A DNA stretch of 6,718 nucleotides, from positions 1 through 6,718 of the forward strand of contig DOZU01000131.1 of the NCBI GenBank assembly GCA_003517845.1, in the 5' to 3' direction. Position numbers and translations under genes: made by a program. How positions within the stretch are numbered: the first letter of the stretch is position 1; each line of letters starts with the position of its first letter. Origin of the DNA: Clostridiales bacterium (lineage in GTDB: Bacteria; Bacillota; Sulfobacillia; UBA995). Of the stretch, positions 1-5,483 are shown in pieces. A model generated the notes under the pieces. The model was not told the DNA's origin. It worked only from the letters and a program-made list of their open reading frames with translations, and did no database searches.

Positions 1-1190
1 TCCCGGGTGATCCCGGAAGCGGCTGCCGCCAGGACCAGGGCCGCTTCGGTGGGGTCGCCGCGAGCGTCCCTTCCATCCGCCGTCAGGCGCGCATTGCTGC
101 AAAGGAGCCCCGCGGCCAACTCCGCGGGCCCGCCCGGGTGCAGCTCTCGCAGTGTCATCCGGTTTTCGGTCAAGGTGCCCGTCTTGTCGGTGCAGATGAC
201 GGTGGTGCATCCCAGGGTTTCTACGGCCGGCAGCCGCCGGATGATCACCCGCCGATCGGCCATCCGCTGGACTCCGGTCGCCAGGGCTATGGTGACGACC
301 GCGGGCAGACCCTCGGGGATAGCCGCTACCGCCAGGCTGACCCCGGTAAGCAGCATCGGCGCGAAAGCCTCGCCTCGGCTGAGGCCCATCACGACCACCA
401 GGGCACACACCGTCAGGCAAATGAACACCAGCACGCGACCCAACTCACTCAAGCGTCCCTCCAAGGGGGTGGCTTCGCGCCGCCCCGGCCGGAGCATGGC
501 TGCCACCTTGCCGAGTTCCGTGTGCATCCCGGTGGCGACCACCAGCGCCCGACAGGTGCCGCGGACCACCGAGGTCGAGCTGAACAAGAGATTGCGGCGG
601 TCGCCGAGGGCCGTGGGCGGGGCGAGTACCGGTTCTGCTCGCTTGTCCACCGGCATTGACTCCCCGGTGAGCGGCGACTCGTCTGCTTCCAGGGCCCAGG
701 CCTCGATGAGCCGCAGGTCGGCGGGCACCCGGTCGCCGGGCTCAAGGAGCACCACGTCTCCCGGCACCAGTTCATCCGCGCCCACCGGTGCGAGTTGGCC
801 GGCCCGTATCACCCGGGCGGCGGGCGCGGCCAGATCTCGCAACGCCGCCAGCGAACGTTCGGCCCGGTGGGTCTGCACGGCCCCGAGCAGCGCGTTGACC
901 ATCACTATAGCGATGATGGTGATGAAGTCGACCAGTTCGCCGAGAAGCAGCGACAGTACGGCCGCGGCCATCAACACGCCGACCATGAAGTCGGCGAACT
1001 GCAGCGCCAGGGTGTGCAAGAATCCGGGGGGCCTGGCTTCGACCAGCCGGTTTGGTCCATAGTGGGCGCGGCGCCGGGACACTTCGGCCACGGGCAGTCC
1101 ATCCCGGAGATCGGTACTGAGCCTGACGGTGACGTCCGCTACTGACAGGGCATGCCACGGACAGGGAACCTTGCTCAGGATAGGGCGCAC
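1..1190 (-). CDS. Cation-transporting P-type ATPase, P2A (Ca2+-type), N-terminal part, cut by window edge
   Basis: This is the first ~396 residues of an ion pump that couples ATP hydrolysis to cation transport across the cytoplasmic membrane. The N-terminal domain has the P2-type signature WHALS (residues 12-16) and YGPN (44-47). Hydrophobic pair M1/M2 lies at about 58-105. The actuator-domain TGES is at 175-178, M3/M4 follow, and PEGLP is at 292-296 inside M4, preceded by LAVAAI as in SERCA-like Ca2+ pumps (E293 matches the Ca2+-ligand Glu). The phosphorylation motif DKTGTLT begins at D335 and a GDPTE nucleotide-domain motif is at 378-382. Family members have about 880-910 residues, so roughly the second half lies beyond position 1. 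The GTG start at 1190 has GGGAAGG just upstream and is the only suitable start before WHALS. The gene follows the EamA gene by 49 nt on the same strand. Ca2+ is the best substrate guess; the M5/M6 ligands that would settle it are not in the window. Confidence 0.95.
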   Translation of the reverse strand, partial: MRPILSKVPCPWHALSVADVTVRLSTDLRDGLPVAEVSRRRAHYGPNRLVEARPPGFLHTLALQFADFMVGVLMAAAVLSLLLGELVDFITIIAIVMVNALLGAVQTHRAERSLAALRDLAAPAARVIRAGQLAPVGADELVPGDVVLLEPGDRVPADLRLIEAWALEADESPLTGESMPVDKRAEPVLAPPTALGDRRNLLFSSTSVVRGTCRALVVATGMHTELGKVAAMLRPGRREATPLEGRLSELGRVLVFICLTVCALVVVMGLSRGEAFAPMLLTGVSLAVAAIPEGLPAVVTIALATGVQRMADRRVIIRRLPAVETLGCTTVICTDKTGTLTENRMTLRELHPGGPAELAAGLLCSNARLTADGRDARGDPTEAALVLAAAASGITR

Positions 1191-1209
1191 GCGCCTTCCC
1201 GACCCCTTT

Positions 1210-1232
1210 CGGCGGCAGCCTATGCGCCGCCG
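1210..1232 (-). other. Intercistronic hairpin between EamA gene and ATPase gene
   Basis: In the 49-nt gap, CGGCGGC (1232-1226) pairs with GCCGCCG (1216-1210), and a G-T wobble extends the stem to 8 bp around a 7-nt loop. It starts just after the EamA stop and ends before the ATPase SD. There is no T-tract, so it is more likely an mRNA-stabilising or processing element, or an attenuator, than a classical terminator. It could also be incidental in such GC-rich DNA. Confidence 0.35.
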
Positions 1233-1239
1233 GAGGAGG

Positions 1240-2133
1240 TCATTCGGAGGCGAGCGCCCGAGCAACCGGCAAGGAGAGTCGCACCGCAAGGGTGCCCCCG
1301 ATTACCAGGGTTGCCCCCAGCACCTCGCGGGGGCCGAAGCTCTCACCGAGCCAAGCGGCGGCGGCCAGGGCGGCCACCACGGGGATGAAGTACTGATAGA
1401 CCATCACCCGGGCAGGCCCGATCTGGGAGACCGCACGGTACCACAACACCCACGCCACGCTCCCGGCGAGGAAAGCCGAGTAGCCGAGTTCCAACCAGAG
1501 CATCGGGGTAAGTTGTCCCCAGGGCGCGGCCACGGCGGGGGCCAGGCCGGGAACAATCAGGACGGCAGTAGCCACCGCAAACGCACCCGCCGTCACCGGC
1601 AGGGCAGGATGGCGGTTTAGCAGTCCCGGTCCGGAAGCGGTGTACAGGGCCCAGGTGATGGCGGCGCCCAGCATCAAGACGCCTCCCATCGGCTGAAGCC
1701 TCCCGGGGCCATGGGGAGTGGCGATCAGGCCGACGCCCGCCATCGCTACCGCGAACCCCCCGGCCGCGAGCGCCACCGGCCGTTCACCTCCCGCCCAGCG
1801 CATGATGGCGACGAACGCAGGCGACGCGGCCATGATCAGGGCGGCGTTCCCGGCGCCGGTCAGTTCCAGCCCCCGCAGCCATAGCACCTGGTTGGCTCCG
1901 ATGAGCAAACCGAGCCAGCCGACCTGTATCCAGTCGCGTGGGCTGAAGCGGGGCCGTCCCCCCCGGGCGGCCACGATCAGCAGGAGGACCGAAGCGAGGG
2001 CGAAACGGACCAGCGCAAAGGCCAGCGGGTCGAGGACGGTCATCACCCGCTTGGCGACCACGAAGTGTACGCCCCAGGTCAATACGACGGATGACAGGAA
2101 GGCATCGGCGAGCGTAAAGCGAGGCGAGGTCAA
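1240..2133 (-). CDS. EamA/DMT-family transporter (drug/metabolite exporter)
   Basis: An inner-membrane transporter of the drug/metabolite (DMT) superfamily, about 297 residues, the usual size for a ten-helix EamA protein. Hydrophobic segments run almost end to end and form two EamA repeats, about residues 10-137 and 149-285. The second repeat carries the family pattern WYRAVSQIGPARV, then YQYFIPVVAALAAAAWLGE (about 231-263), ending in a GATLVIGG helix. The substrate cannot be told from sequence; relatives export amino acids, nucleosides and drugs. The start chosen is TTG at 2133 because AAGGAGA lies 7 nt upstream. A longer frame with GTG at 2157 (305 residues, eight extra hydrophilic ones) has no recognisable SD. 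The gene is divergent from larE and lies directly upstream of the P-type ATPase gene on the same strand. Family assignment is firm; the start is less so. Confidence 0.92.
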   Translation of the reverse strand: MTSPRFTLADAFLSSVVLTWGVHFVVAKRVMTVLDPLAFALVRFALASVLLLIVAARGGRPRFSPRDWIQVGWLGLLIGANQVLWLRGLELTGAGNAALIMAASPAFVAIMRWAGGERPVALAAGGFAVAMAGVGLIATPHGPGRLQPMGGVLMLGAAITWALYTASGPGLLNRHPALPVTAGAFAVATAVLIVPGLAPAVAAPWGQLTPMLWLELGYSAFLAGSVAWVLWYRAVSQIGPARVMVYQYFIPVVAALAAAAWLGESFGPREVLGATLVIGGTLAVRLSLPVARALASE

Positions 2134-2157
2134 GGGCCAGTCTCCTTCAACCAACAC

Positions 2158-2313
2158 GGACCGGTCTCACGTACGTACAAAGCCTTCCTCCTCGCTGCCA
2201 GCCTCTCCTGCTCCCGGCGCGCCGGGGGACATCAGGGGCCGCCTGGCATCGGCAGGAGCCGGAGCGGGCAACGCGGAAGCCTATCAGCACTCTTTCAGGG
2301 CAGGGGTAGATCT
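2158..2313. other. Divergent intergenic region between EamA gene and larE
   Basis: This 156-nt spacer must hold the promoters or leaders of both divergent units, but I see no convincing -35/-10 pair on either strand. It contains a perfect 14-nt palindrome, CCCGGCGCGCCGGG (2213-2226), and the alternating palindromic stretch ACGTACGTAC (2169-2178). Either could be a protein-binding site or just GC-rich chance. CAGGGG at 2300-2305 serves as the larE ribosome binding site. No small gene or known riboswitch was recognised. Confidence 0.4.
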
Positions 2314-3126
2314 GTGACCGCAGCGATGATTCGATTACGCCAGATACTGGAGGACATGTGCACGGTCCTGGTTGCCTACTCCGGCGGCGTCGACTCCACC
2401 TTCCTCCTGGACGTCGCGGTGGAAGTCCTGGGAAAGGACGCCATGGCGGTAACGGCGCTGTCGCCCACCTATCCCGGTAGCGACCAGGAGTCGGCCCGTC
2501 GGGGGGCCTTACGCCTCGGTGTCCGCCACCTGACTATCACTACCCGGGAACTCGACGACCCCGACTTCCGGTCTAACCCCCCCGATCGATGCTATCACTG
2601 CAAACGCGAGCTGTTCACCCGCTTGCTGGCCATGGCCAAAGAAGAAGGACTGGCCTGGGTGGCCGACGGTTCCACGACGAGCGACCTGGCGGACTTCCGT
2701 CCCGGCTCCCGGGCTGCTCGAGAACTGGGCGTACGCAGCCCGTTGCTGGAGGCGGGACTGGACAAGCCCACGGTGCGGCAGCTGTCCCGGGAACGAGGTC
2801 TCGACACCTGGGACCGGCCGGCCATGGCTTGCCTTGCCAGCCGCTTCCCCTACGGGCAGGCCATCGACCACGAAGCGCTCGCCCAAGTAAGCGCGGCCGA
2901 GGACTTCCTGCGTTCGCTGGGCTTTAGACAGGTTCGCGTCCGCCATCATGGTCGCTTGGCGAGCATCGAGGTGGGCCACGAACAAGTGGGCGAGCTGTTC
3001 GCCGCGCGGGCCGGCGTGGTGGACCGTTTGCGGGCGATCGGTTATGCTTGGGTCAGCCTCGACCTGTGTGGCTATCGTAGTGGCAGCATGAATGAGGCTT
3101 TGAGCGCGGAGGAGCGAAACGGATGA
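2314..3126 (+). CDS. larE: LarE: ATP-dependent sacrificial sulfur transferase of nickel-pincer cofactor synthesis
   Basis: A 270-residue cytoplasmic PP-loop enzyme. Characterised LarE adenylates the carboxylates of pyridinium-3,5-biscarboxylic acid mononucleotide and replaces them with thiocarboxylates, making the ligand for the nickel-pincer (NPN) cofactor of lactate racemase and related LarA enzymes. Visible are the PP-loop SGGVDS (23-28), the family-conserved CYHCK (93-97), CLASRFPYG (173-181) and DLCGYRSGSMN (250-260). C173 aligns with the cysteine that Lactobacillus LarE sacrifices as sulfur donor (Cys176); some homologues instead use an iron-sulfur cluster held by extra cysteines, which I cannot assess here. 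Length is normal. The GTG start at 2314 is preceded by CAGGGG at 7-8 nt and leaves the usual short N-terminal helix before the PP-loop; ATG at 2326 lacks an SD. The last codon overlaps nadE in ATGA. LarB and LarC are not in the window. A broader PP-loop thiolation role is the alternative. Confidence 0.9.
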   Translation: MTAAMIRLRQILEDMCTVLVAYSGGVDSTFLLDVAVEVLGKDAMAVTALSPTYPGSDQESARRGALRLGVRHLTITTRELDDPDFRSNPPDRCYHCKRELFTRLLAMAKEEGLAWVADGSTTSDLADFRPGSRAARELGVRSPLLEAGLDKPTVRQLSRERGLDTWDRPAMACLASRFPYGQAIDHEALAQVSAAEDFLRSLGFRQVRVRHHGRLASIEVGHEQVGELFAARAGVVDRLRAIGYAWVSLDLCGYRSGSMNEALSAEERNG

Positions 3127-3866
3127 ATGGTTCGGCGTCGTTTGACGCCCGGGCAACCGCCGCCCGGTTGCCGGGATGGATCCGGCGGCGGGTACGGTCG
3201 GCCGGGGCGGTCGGAGGCGTGCTGGGGCTCAGCGGGGGGCTCGACTCGGCCGTGGTGGCGGGCCTGGTGCGGCGAGCTTTTCCCGATTCGACGCTGGGCT
3301 TGATCTTGCCCTGCGAGAGCGACCCCCGTGACGTGGACCTCGCCCGGGACGTTGCCCGCGAGTTGGCCGTGACAGTGCGCGTGGTCGATCTCGGCCCCGC
3401 TTATCGCGCCCTGCTGGGCGAGATCGGGCCGCCGGGCGACGGCGCCGCCCGGCGCTTGCCCGAAGGCAATCTCAAGGCGCGCCTGCGGATGACGTGCCTC
3501 TACTATCATGCCAACCTCCTCAACTATCTGGTCATTGGCAGCGGCAATCGTTGTGAGCTTGAACTAGGTTATTTCACCAAATACGGGGACGGAGGGGTGG
3601 ACCTGCTCCCCTTGGCGCGCCTGGTGAAGAGCCAGGTCCGGAAGCTAGGGCAGCAGCTCGGGGTGCCGGCCGCGGTGCTCGAACGTCCGCCCACGGCTGG
3701 GCTATGGGCGGGTCAGACCGATGAGGGGGAACTCGGCCTGACCTACGCGGAACTCGACGCCTACCTGCTGACGGGAAGAGGACCGCGCCGCGTGGAGGAT
3801 CGGGCGCGGGCCCTCGCCAGTCGCGGCCGGCACAAGCGGCAATTGCCCCCCATGCCCCGGCGTTAG
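3123..3866 (+). CDS. nadE: NadE: ammonia-dependent NAD+ synthetase
   Basis: The last step of NAD biosynthesis: ATP-dependent amidation of nicotinate adenine dinucleotide (NaAD) to NAD+ with ammonia, as a cytoplasmic homodimer. The 247-residue length and the absence of a nitrilase-type glutaminase domain fit the NH3-dependent class. Motifs in order: SGGLDS PP-loop (37-42), NLKARLRM (116-123), GSGNRCELELGYFTKYGDGG (139-158), PTAGLWAGQTDEGELG (190-205) and a C-terminal HKR (237-239) followed by a proline-rich end. The usual GTGNRSE reads GSGNRCE here, a conservative change near the NaAD site. The ATG at 3123 overlaps the larE stop (ATGA), and GAGGAG lies about 8 nt upstream inside larE, implying translational coupling. 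It shares the ATP-pyrophosphatase fold with LarE, but the motifs separate the two clearly. Confidence 0.95.
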   Translation: MNGSASFDARATAARLPGWIRRRVRSAGAVGGVLGLSGGLDSAVVAGLVRRAFPDSTLGLILPCESDPRDVDLARDVARELAVTVRVVDLGPAYRALLGEIGPPGDGAARRLPEGNLKARLRMTCLYYHANLLNYLVIGSGNRCELELGYFTKYGDGGVDLLPLARLVKSQVRKLGQQLGVPAAVLERPPTAGLWAGQTDEGELGLTYAELDAYLLTGRGPRRVEDRARALASRGRHKRQLPPMPRR

Positions 3867-3883
3867 GTGGGGTGGGATGCAGT

Positions 3884-4603
3884 ATGGCCGGTCACTCGAA
3901 GTGGGCTAATATCAAGCGCCGTAAGGCTCAGGTGGACGAGCAGAAGGGTCGGATCTTCTCCCGGCTTGCGCGCGAGTTGACGGGGGCCGCCCGGCAAGGC
4001 GGTCCTAACCCGGAGGCCAACCCCCGGTTGCGCGAAGCCATCGCCAAGGCCCGGGAGGCGAACATACCCGCCGGCAATCTGCAGCGGGCGATCCTCAAGG
4101 GGACGGGAGGATTGGCGGGCGCGCAACTCGAGGAGTCGCTCTATGAGGGATACGGGCCGGGGGGTATCGCGGTCGTGGTGGAGACGGTCACCGACAACCG
4201 AAGGCGGACGTCGGCGGCGGTGCGCCACGTTTTTGCCCGGCACGGCGGCAGTCTGGGCGAGGCTGGCTGCGTGGTCTGGATGTTCGACCAGAAGGCCGTG
4301 ATCACCGCCGACGGGGAGGTTGCCGAGGAACGGATGCTGGCGGCGGCACTGGACGCCGGCGCCGAGGACCTGGCCCGAAGGGAAGGCGACTACCTGCTCA
4401 CCGCTGACCCCCGCGATCTGGACCGGGTGAGGGCCGGTCTGGAAGCCCTGGGCATTAGCGTCAAGGAGGCGGAAGTCACGCTGGTCCCCCGGACGACCGT
4501 GGAGGTCTCCGGAGACCAGGCCGACCAGGCCATGGAGCTACTGGCGGAACTCGACGCGCTCGAGGACGTGCAGCGAGTTCATGCCAATGTCGCGGTGGAA
4601 TGA
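3884..4603 (+). CDS. yebC: YebC/PmpR (TACO1) family translation factor / DNA-binding regulator
   Basis: A 239-residue member of the universal YebC/PmpR/TACO1 family. Family members have been described as DNA-binding regulators and, more recently, as ribosome-associated factors that help synthesis through proline-rich stretches. The N-terminus MAGHSKWANIKRRK is the family hallmark and fixes the start at ATG 3884, preceded by AGGTGGGG-type SD sequence. An in-frame GTG at 3872 would add four residues (MGCS) that the family lacks. Other family features are EAIAKAREANIPAGNLQRAI (51-70), YEGYGPGGIAVVVE (87-100), the NRRRT segment (105-109), GCVVWMF (128-134), and a C-terminal domain ending in LEDVQRVHANV (226-236). 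It lies 17 nt after nadE, probably as the third gene of the same operon, and is followed at once by a strong hairpin. In many bacteria yebC sits beside ruvCAB; here folT and two other genes come between it and any possible ruvC. Confidence 0.97.
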   Translation: MAGHSKWANIKRRKAQVDEQKGRIFSRLARELTGAARQGGPNPEANPRLREAIAKAREANIPAGNLQRAILKGTGGLAGAQLEESLYEGYGPGGIAVVVETVTDNRRRTSAAVRHVFARHGGSLGEAGCVVWMFDQKAVITADGEVAEERMLAAALDAGAEDLARREGDYLLTADPRDLDRVRAGLEALGISVKEAEVTLVPRTTVEVSGDQADQAMELLAELDALEDVQRVHANVAVE

Positions 4604-4639
4604 GCGCTGCGGGGCCGGTTTGAACCGGCCCCGCGGCGC
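4604..4639. terminator. Strong hairpin between convergent yebC and folT, probable bidirectional terminator
   Basis: The 36 nt that begin on the base after the yebC stop form one uninterrupted stem of 16 bp with a 4-nt loop. The inner arm is GGGGCCGGT (4611-4619) with its complement at 4624-4632; the outer arm is GCGCTGC (4604-4610) with GCGGCGC (4633-4639) and one wobble pair (4608/4635). It ends 8 nt from the folT stop (4648), so it serves the 3' ends of both convergent mRNAs. Neither side has a T-tract, so it is a non-canonical terminator or a 3'-end stabiliser. Confidence 0.7.
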
Positions 4640-4647
4640 GGGGCAAA

Positions 4648-5220
4648 TCACCGGCCTGACGCTCCCGGTCCGCGCGGGCCGGCAAGGCCGAGGAGTGGCC
4701 GATTGCGATCGAGGGCATAGTAGGAAGTCGCGGCGAGATACAGGACGGTCGTGTAGACTGGCACGAGCAGCAAGCGACCCAGCAACCGTAACGGCAGTAG
4801 CACCAGGATCGCGCGGTCAAGGAGTATCGACAGGAAGAGCGTCTGGAGGACCACCGCGACGACCAGATCATTGAGCAGCACGGTTGCCCCGAGATCGCGC
4901 CAGCGGTAGGGAGCTTTGGCGTATAACCGGATGAGCAGCGGGGGCAAGATGCCATGAAGCGCCGACGTGAGGGTCAGGGGCGGGAAGTAGGCTCCGCCAA
5001 AGGGGTTGATCGGGAAACCGATCAGGTCGGCGAGCGCTCCCACCGCGCCTCCGGCCACCGGGCCAAACAAGAGCCCCGACAGGATGATCGGCACCTCGCC
5101 GAAAGACAACCGCAGGGCTCCGACCCCGCCAATGGGCAGCATCACGGCGAAGAACCGGGTCAGGACCACACTCGTGGCGGTGAGCAAGCCCAGATAGGCG
5201 AGGGTGCGGGTTCGAATCAC
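4648..5220 (-). CDS. folT: FolT: folate-specific S component of an ECF transporter
   Basis: A 190-residue integral membrane substrate-binding subunit of an energy-coupling-factor vitamin transporter. It would capture folates and dock on a shared EcfT/EcfA module encoded elsewhere. About six hydrophobic segments are visible, starting with TLAYLGLLTATSVVLTRFFA (6-25). The FolT-like core is LRLSFGEVPIILSGLLFGPV (37-56), then GALADLIGFP (61-70) and GGAYFPPLTLTSALHGILPP (75-94), matching the family pattern of a GxxxDLxGxxxxPxGxxFPxxTLTxxLxG type. The start is GTG at 5220 because GGAGGTGA, an almost perfect anti-SD complement, lies at 5230-5223 in front of it. An in-frame start at 5337 would add 39 residues translated from the riboswitch and is rejected. 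The THF riboswitch and promoter upstream independently support folate as substrate. The gene is convergent with yebC. Confidence 0.93.
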   Translation of the reverse strand: MIRTRTLAYLGLLTATSVVLTRFFAVMLPIGGVGALRLSFGEVPIILSGLLFGPVAGGAVGALADLIGFPINPFGGAYFPPLTLTSALHGILPPLLIRLYAKAPYRWRDLGATVLLNDLVVAVVLQTLFLSILLDRAILVLLPLRLLGRLLLVPVYTTVLYLAATSYYALDRNRPLLGLAGPRGPGASGR

Positions 5221-5227
5221 TCTCTTC

Positions 5228-5282
5228 ACCTCCCTTCGCTTCGGCTTCGGGCGGCAGACGCCCCACCGAAGAAAAGGGAGGT
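5228..5282 (-). promoter_or_regulatory. SD-sequestering hairpin (expression platform of the folT riboswitch)
   Basis: ACCTCCCTT (5282-5274) is exactly complementary to the folT SD AAGGGAGGT (5236-5228). Between them CTTCGG (5271-5266) pairs with CCGAAG (5244-5239), and GGGCG (5263-5259) with CGCCC (5253-5249), stacking into one long hairpin. No T-tract follows, so the logic is translational: the closed hairpin hides the ribosome binding site. Possible competitors are GAGGT (5292-5288), which could pair with ACCTC (5282-5278), and CCACC (5306-5302), which overlaps the end of aptamer P1 and could pair with GGTGG (5267-5263). The pairings are read directly; the switching order is inferred. Confidence 0.8.
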
Positions 5283-5304
5283 TCGTTACCTCTTCCCCTC
5301 GGGT

Positions 5305-5401
5305 GGCAGCGGACGCGGCACCTGCACCGCAGGCCAAGCAGCCTTTCGTTCAGGGGCGACTTCCCATCCCCTGACACTTGACGCGCAGTGCCTACTCTGC
5401 C
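5305..5401 (-). promoter_or_regulatory. THF riboswitch aptamer (class I) controlling folT
   Basis: This RNA element binds tetrahydrofolate-type reduced folates and represses folate transport genes. Read 5'-3' on the minus strand, the conserved elements appear in order: GAGTAG (5397-5392), GCGTCAAGTG (5384-5375), ATGGGAAGTCG (5367-5357), ACGAA (5349-5345), GCGGTG (5330-5325) and GCGTCCGCT (5316-5308). Helices: P1 GGCAG/CTGCC (5401-5397 with 5309-5305), P2 GGCAC/GTGCC (5392-5388 with 5321-5317), P3 TCAGGGG/CCCCTGA (5374-5368 with 5356-5350) and P4 AGGC/GCCT (5344-5341 with 5334-5331). GGA in the P3 loop (5364-5362) can pair with TCC (5313-5311), the family's pseudoknot. The aptamer begins 11 nt after the -10 box and ends 84 nt before the folT start codon. 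Confidence 0.96.
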
Positions 5402-5411
5402 TTCGCCCAGC

Positions 5412-5440
5412 ATTCTATCAGGTCGTTGTCCGGTAGTCAA
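5412..5440 (-). promoter_or_regulatory. Sigma70/SigA-type promoter of folT
   Basis: On the minus strand, TTGACT (5440-5435) and TAGAAT (5417-5412) are separated by exactly 17 nt. Each matches its consensus in 5 of 6 positions. Transcription would start near 5405, a few bases before aptamer helix P1, so the riboswitch opens the transcript. It lies within the region upstream of the divergent plus-strand gene at 5484. Confidence 0.85.
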
Positions 5441-5483
5441 ACACGGTCCTGCCGAACACCGGAGGGCCAAGGAGGCGATAACC

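Noticed and set aside
7..1062. Long plus-strand reading frame of 351 codons
   Set aside because: It is the antisense of the P-type ATPase, whose motifs (TGES, PEGLP, DKTGTLT) are unambiguous on the minus strand. The product is Arg/Ser/Thr/Pro-rich low-complexity, typical of high-GC shadow frames.
449..1158. Two minus-strand frames in the ATPase region
   Set aside because: They are in a different frame from the ATPase and carry no family motifs, only Arg/Pro/Ser-rich sequence.
1718..2317. Plus-strand frame running up to larE
   Set aside because: It is antisense to the EamA gene for most of its length, has no recognisable domain, and the larE RBS and GTG account for its end.
2509..3509. Minus-strand frames opposite larE and nadE
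   Set aside because: Both plus-strand genes have full sets of catalytic motifs, and the antisense products show no family resemblance.
5221..5304. Intrinsic transcription terminator as the folT riboswitch platform
   Set aside because: The hairpin is strong, but no T-run follows it; it instead pairs exactly with the SD, so translational control fits better.
5378..5416. Plus-strand promoter starting at TTGACG (5378) for the gene at 5484
   Set aside because: No acceptable -10 box lies at 16-18 nt; the nearest AT-rich hexamers are too far away.
4954..5436. Plus-strand frame of 160 codons across folT and the riboswitch
   Set aside because: It is antisense to folT and the aptamer, and highly charged low-complexity sequence.
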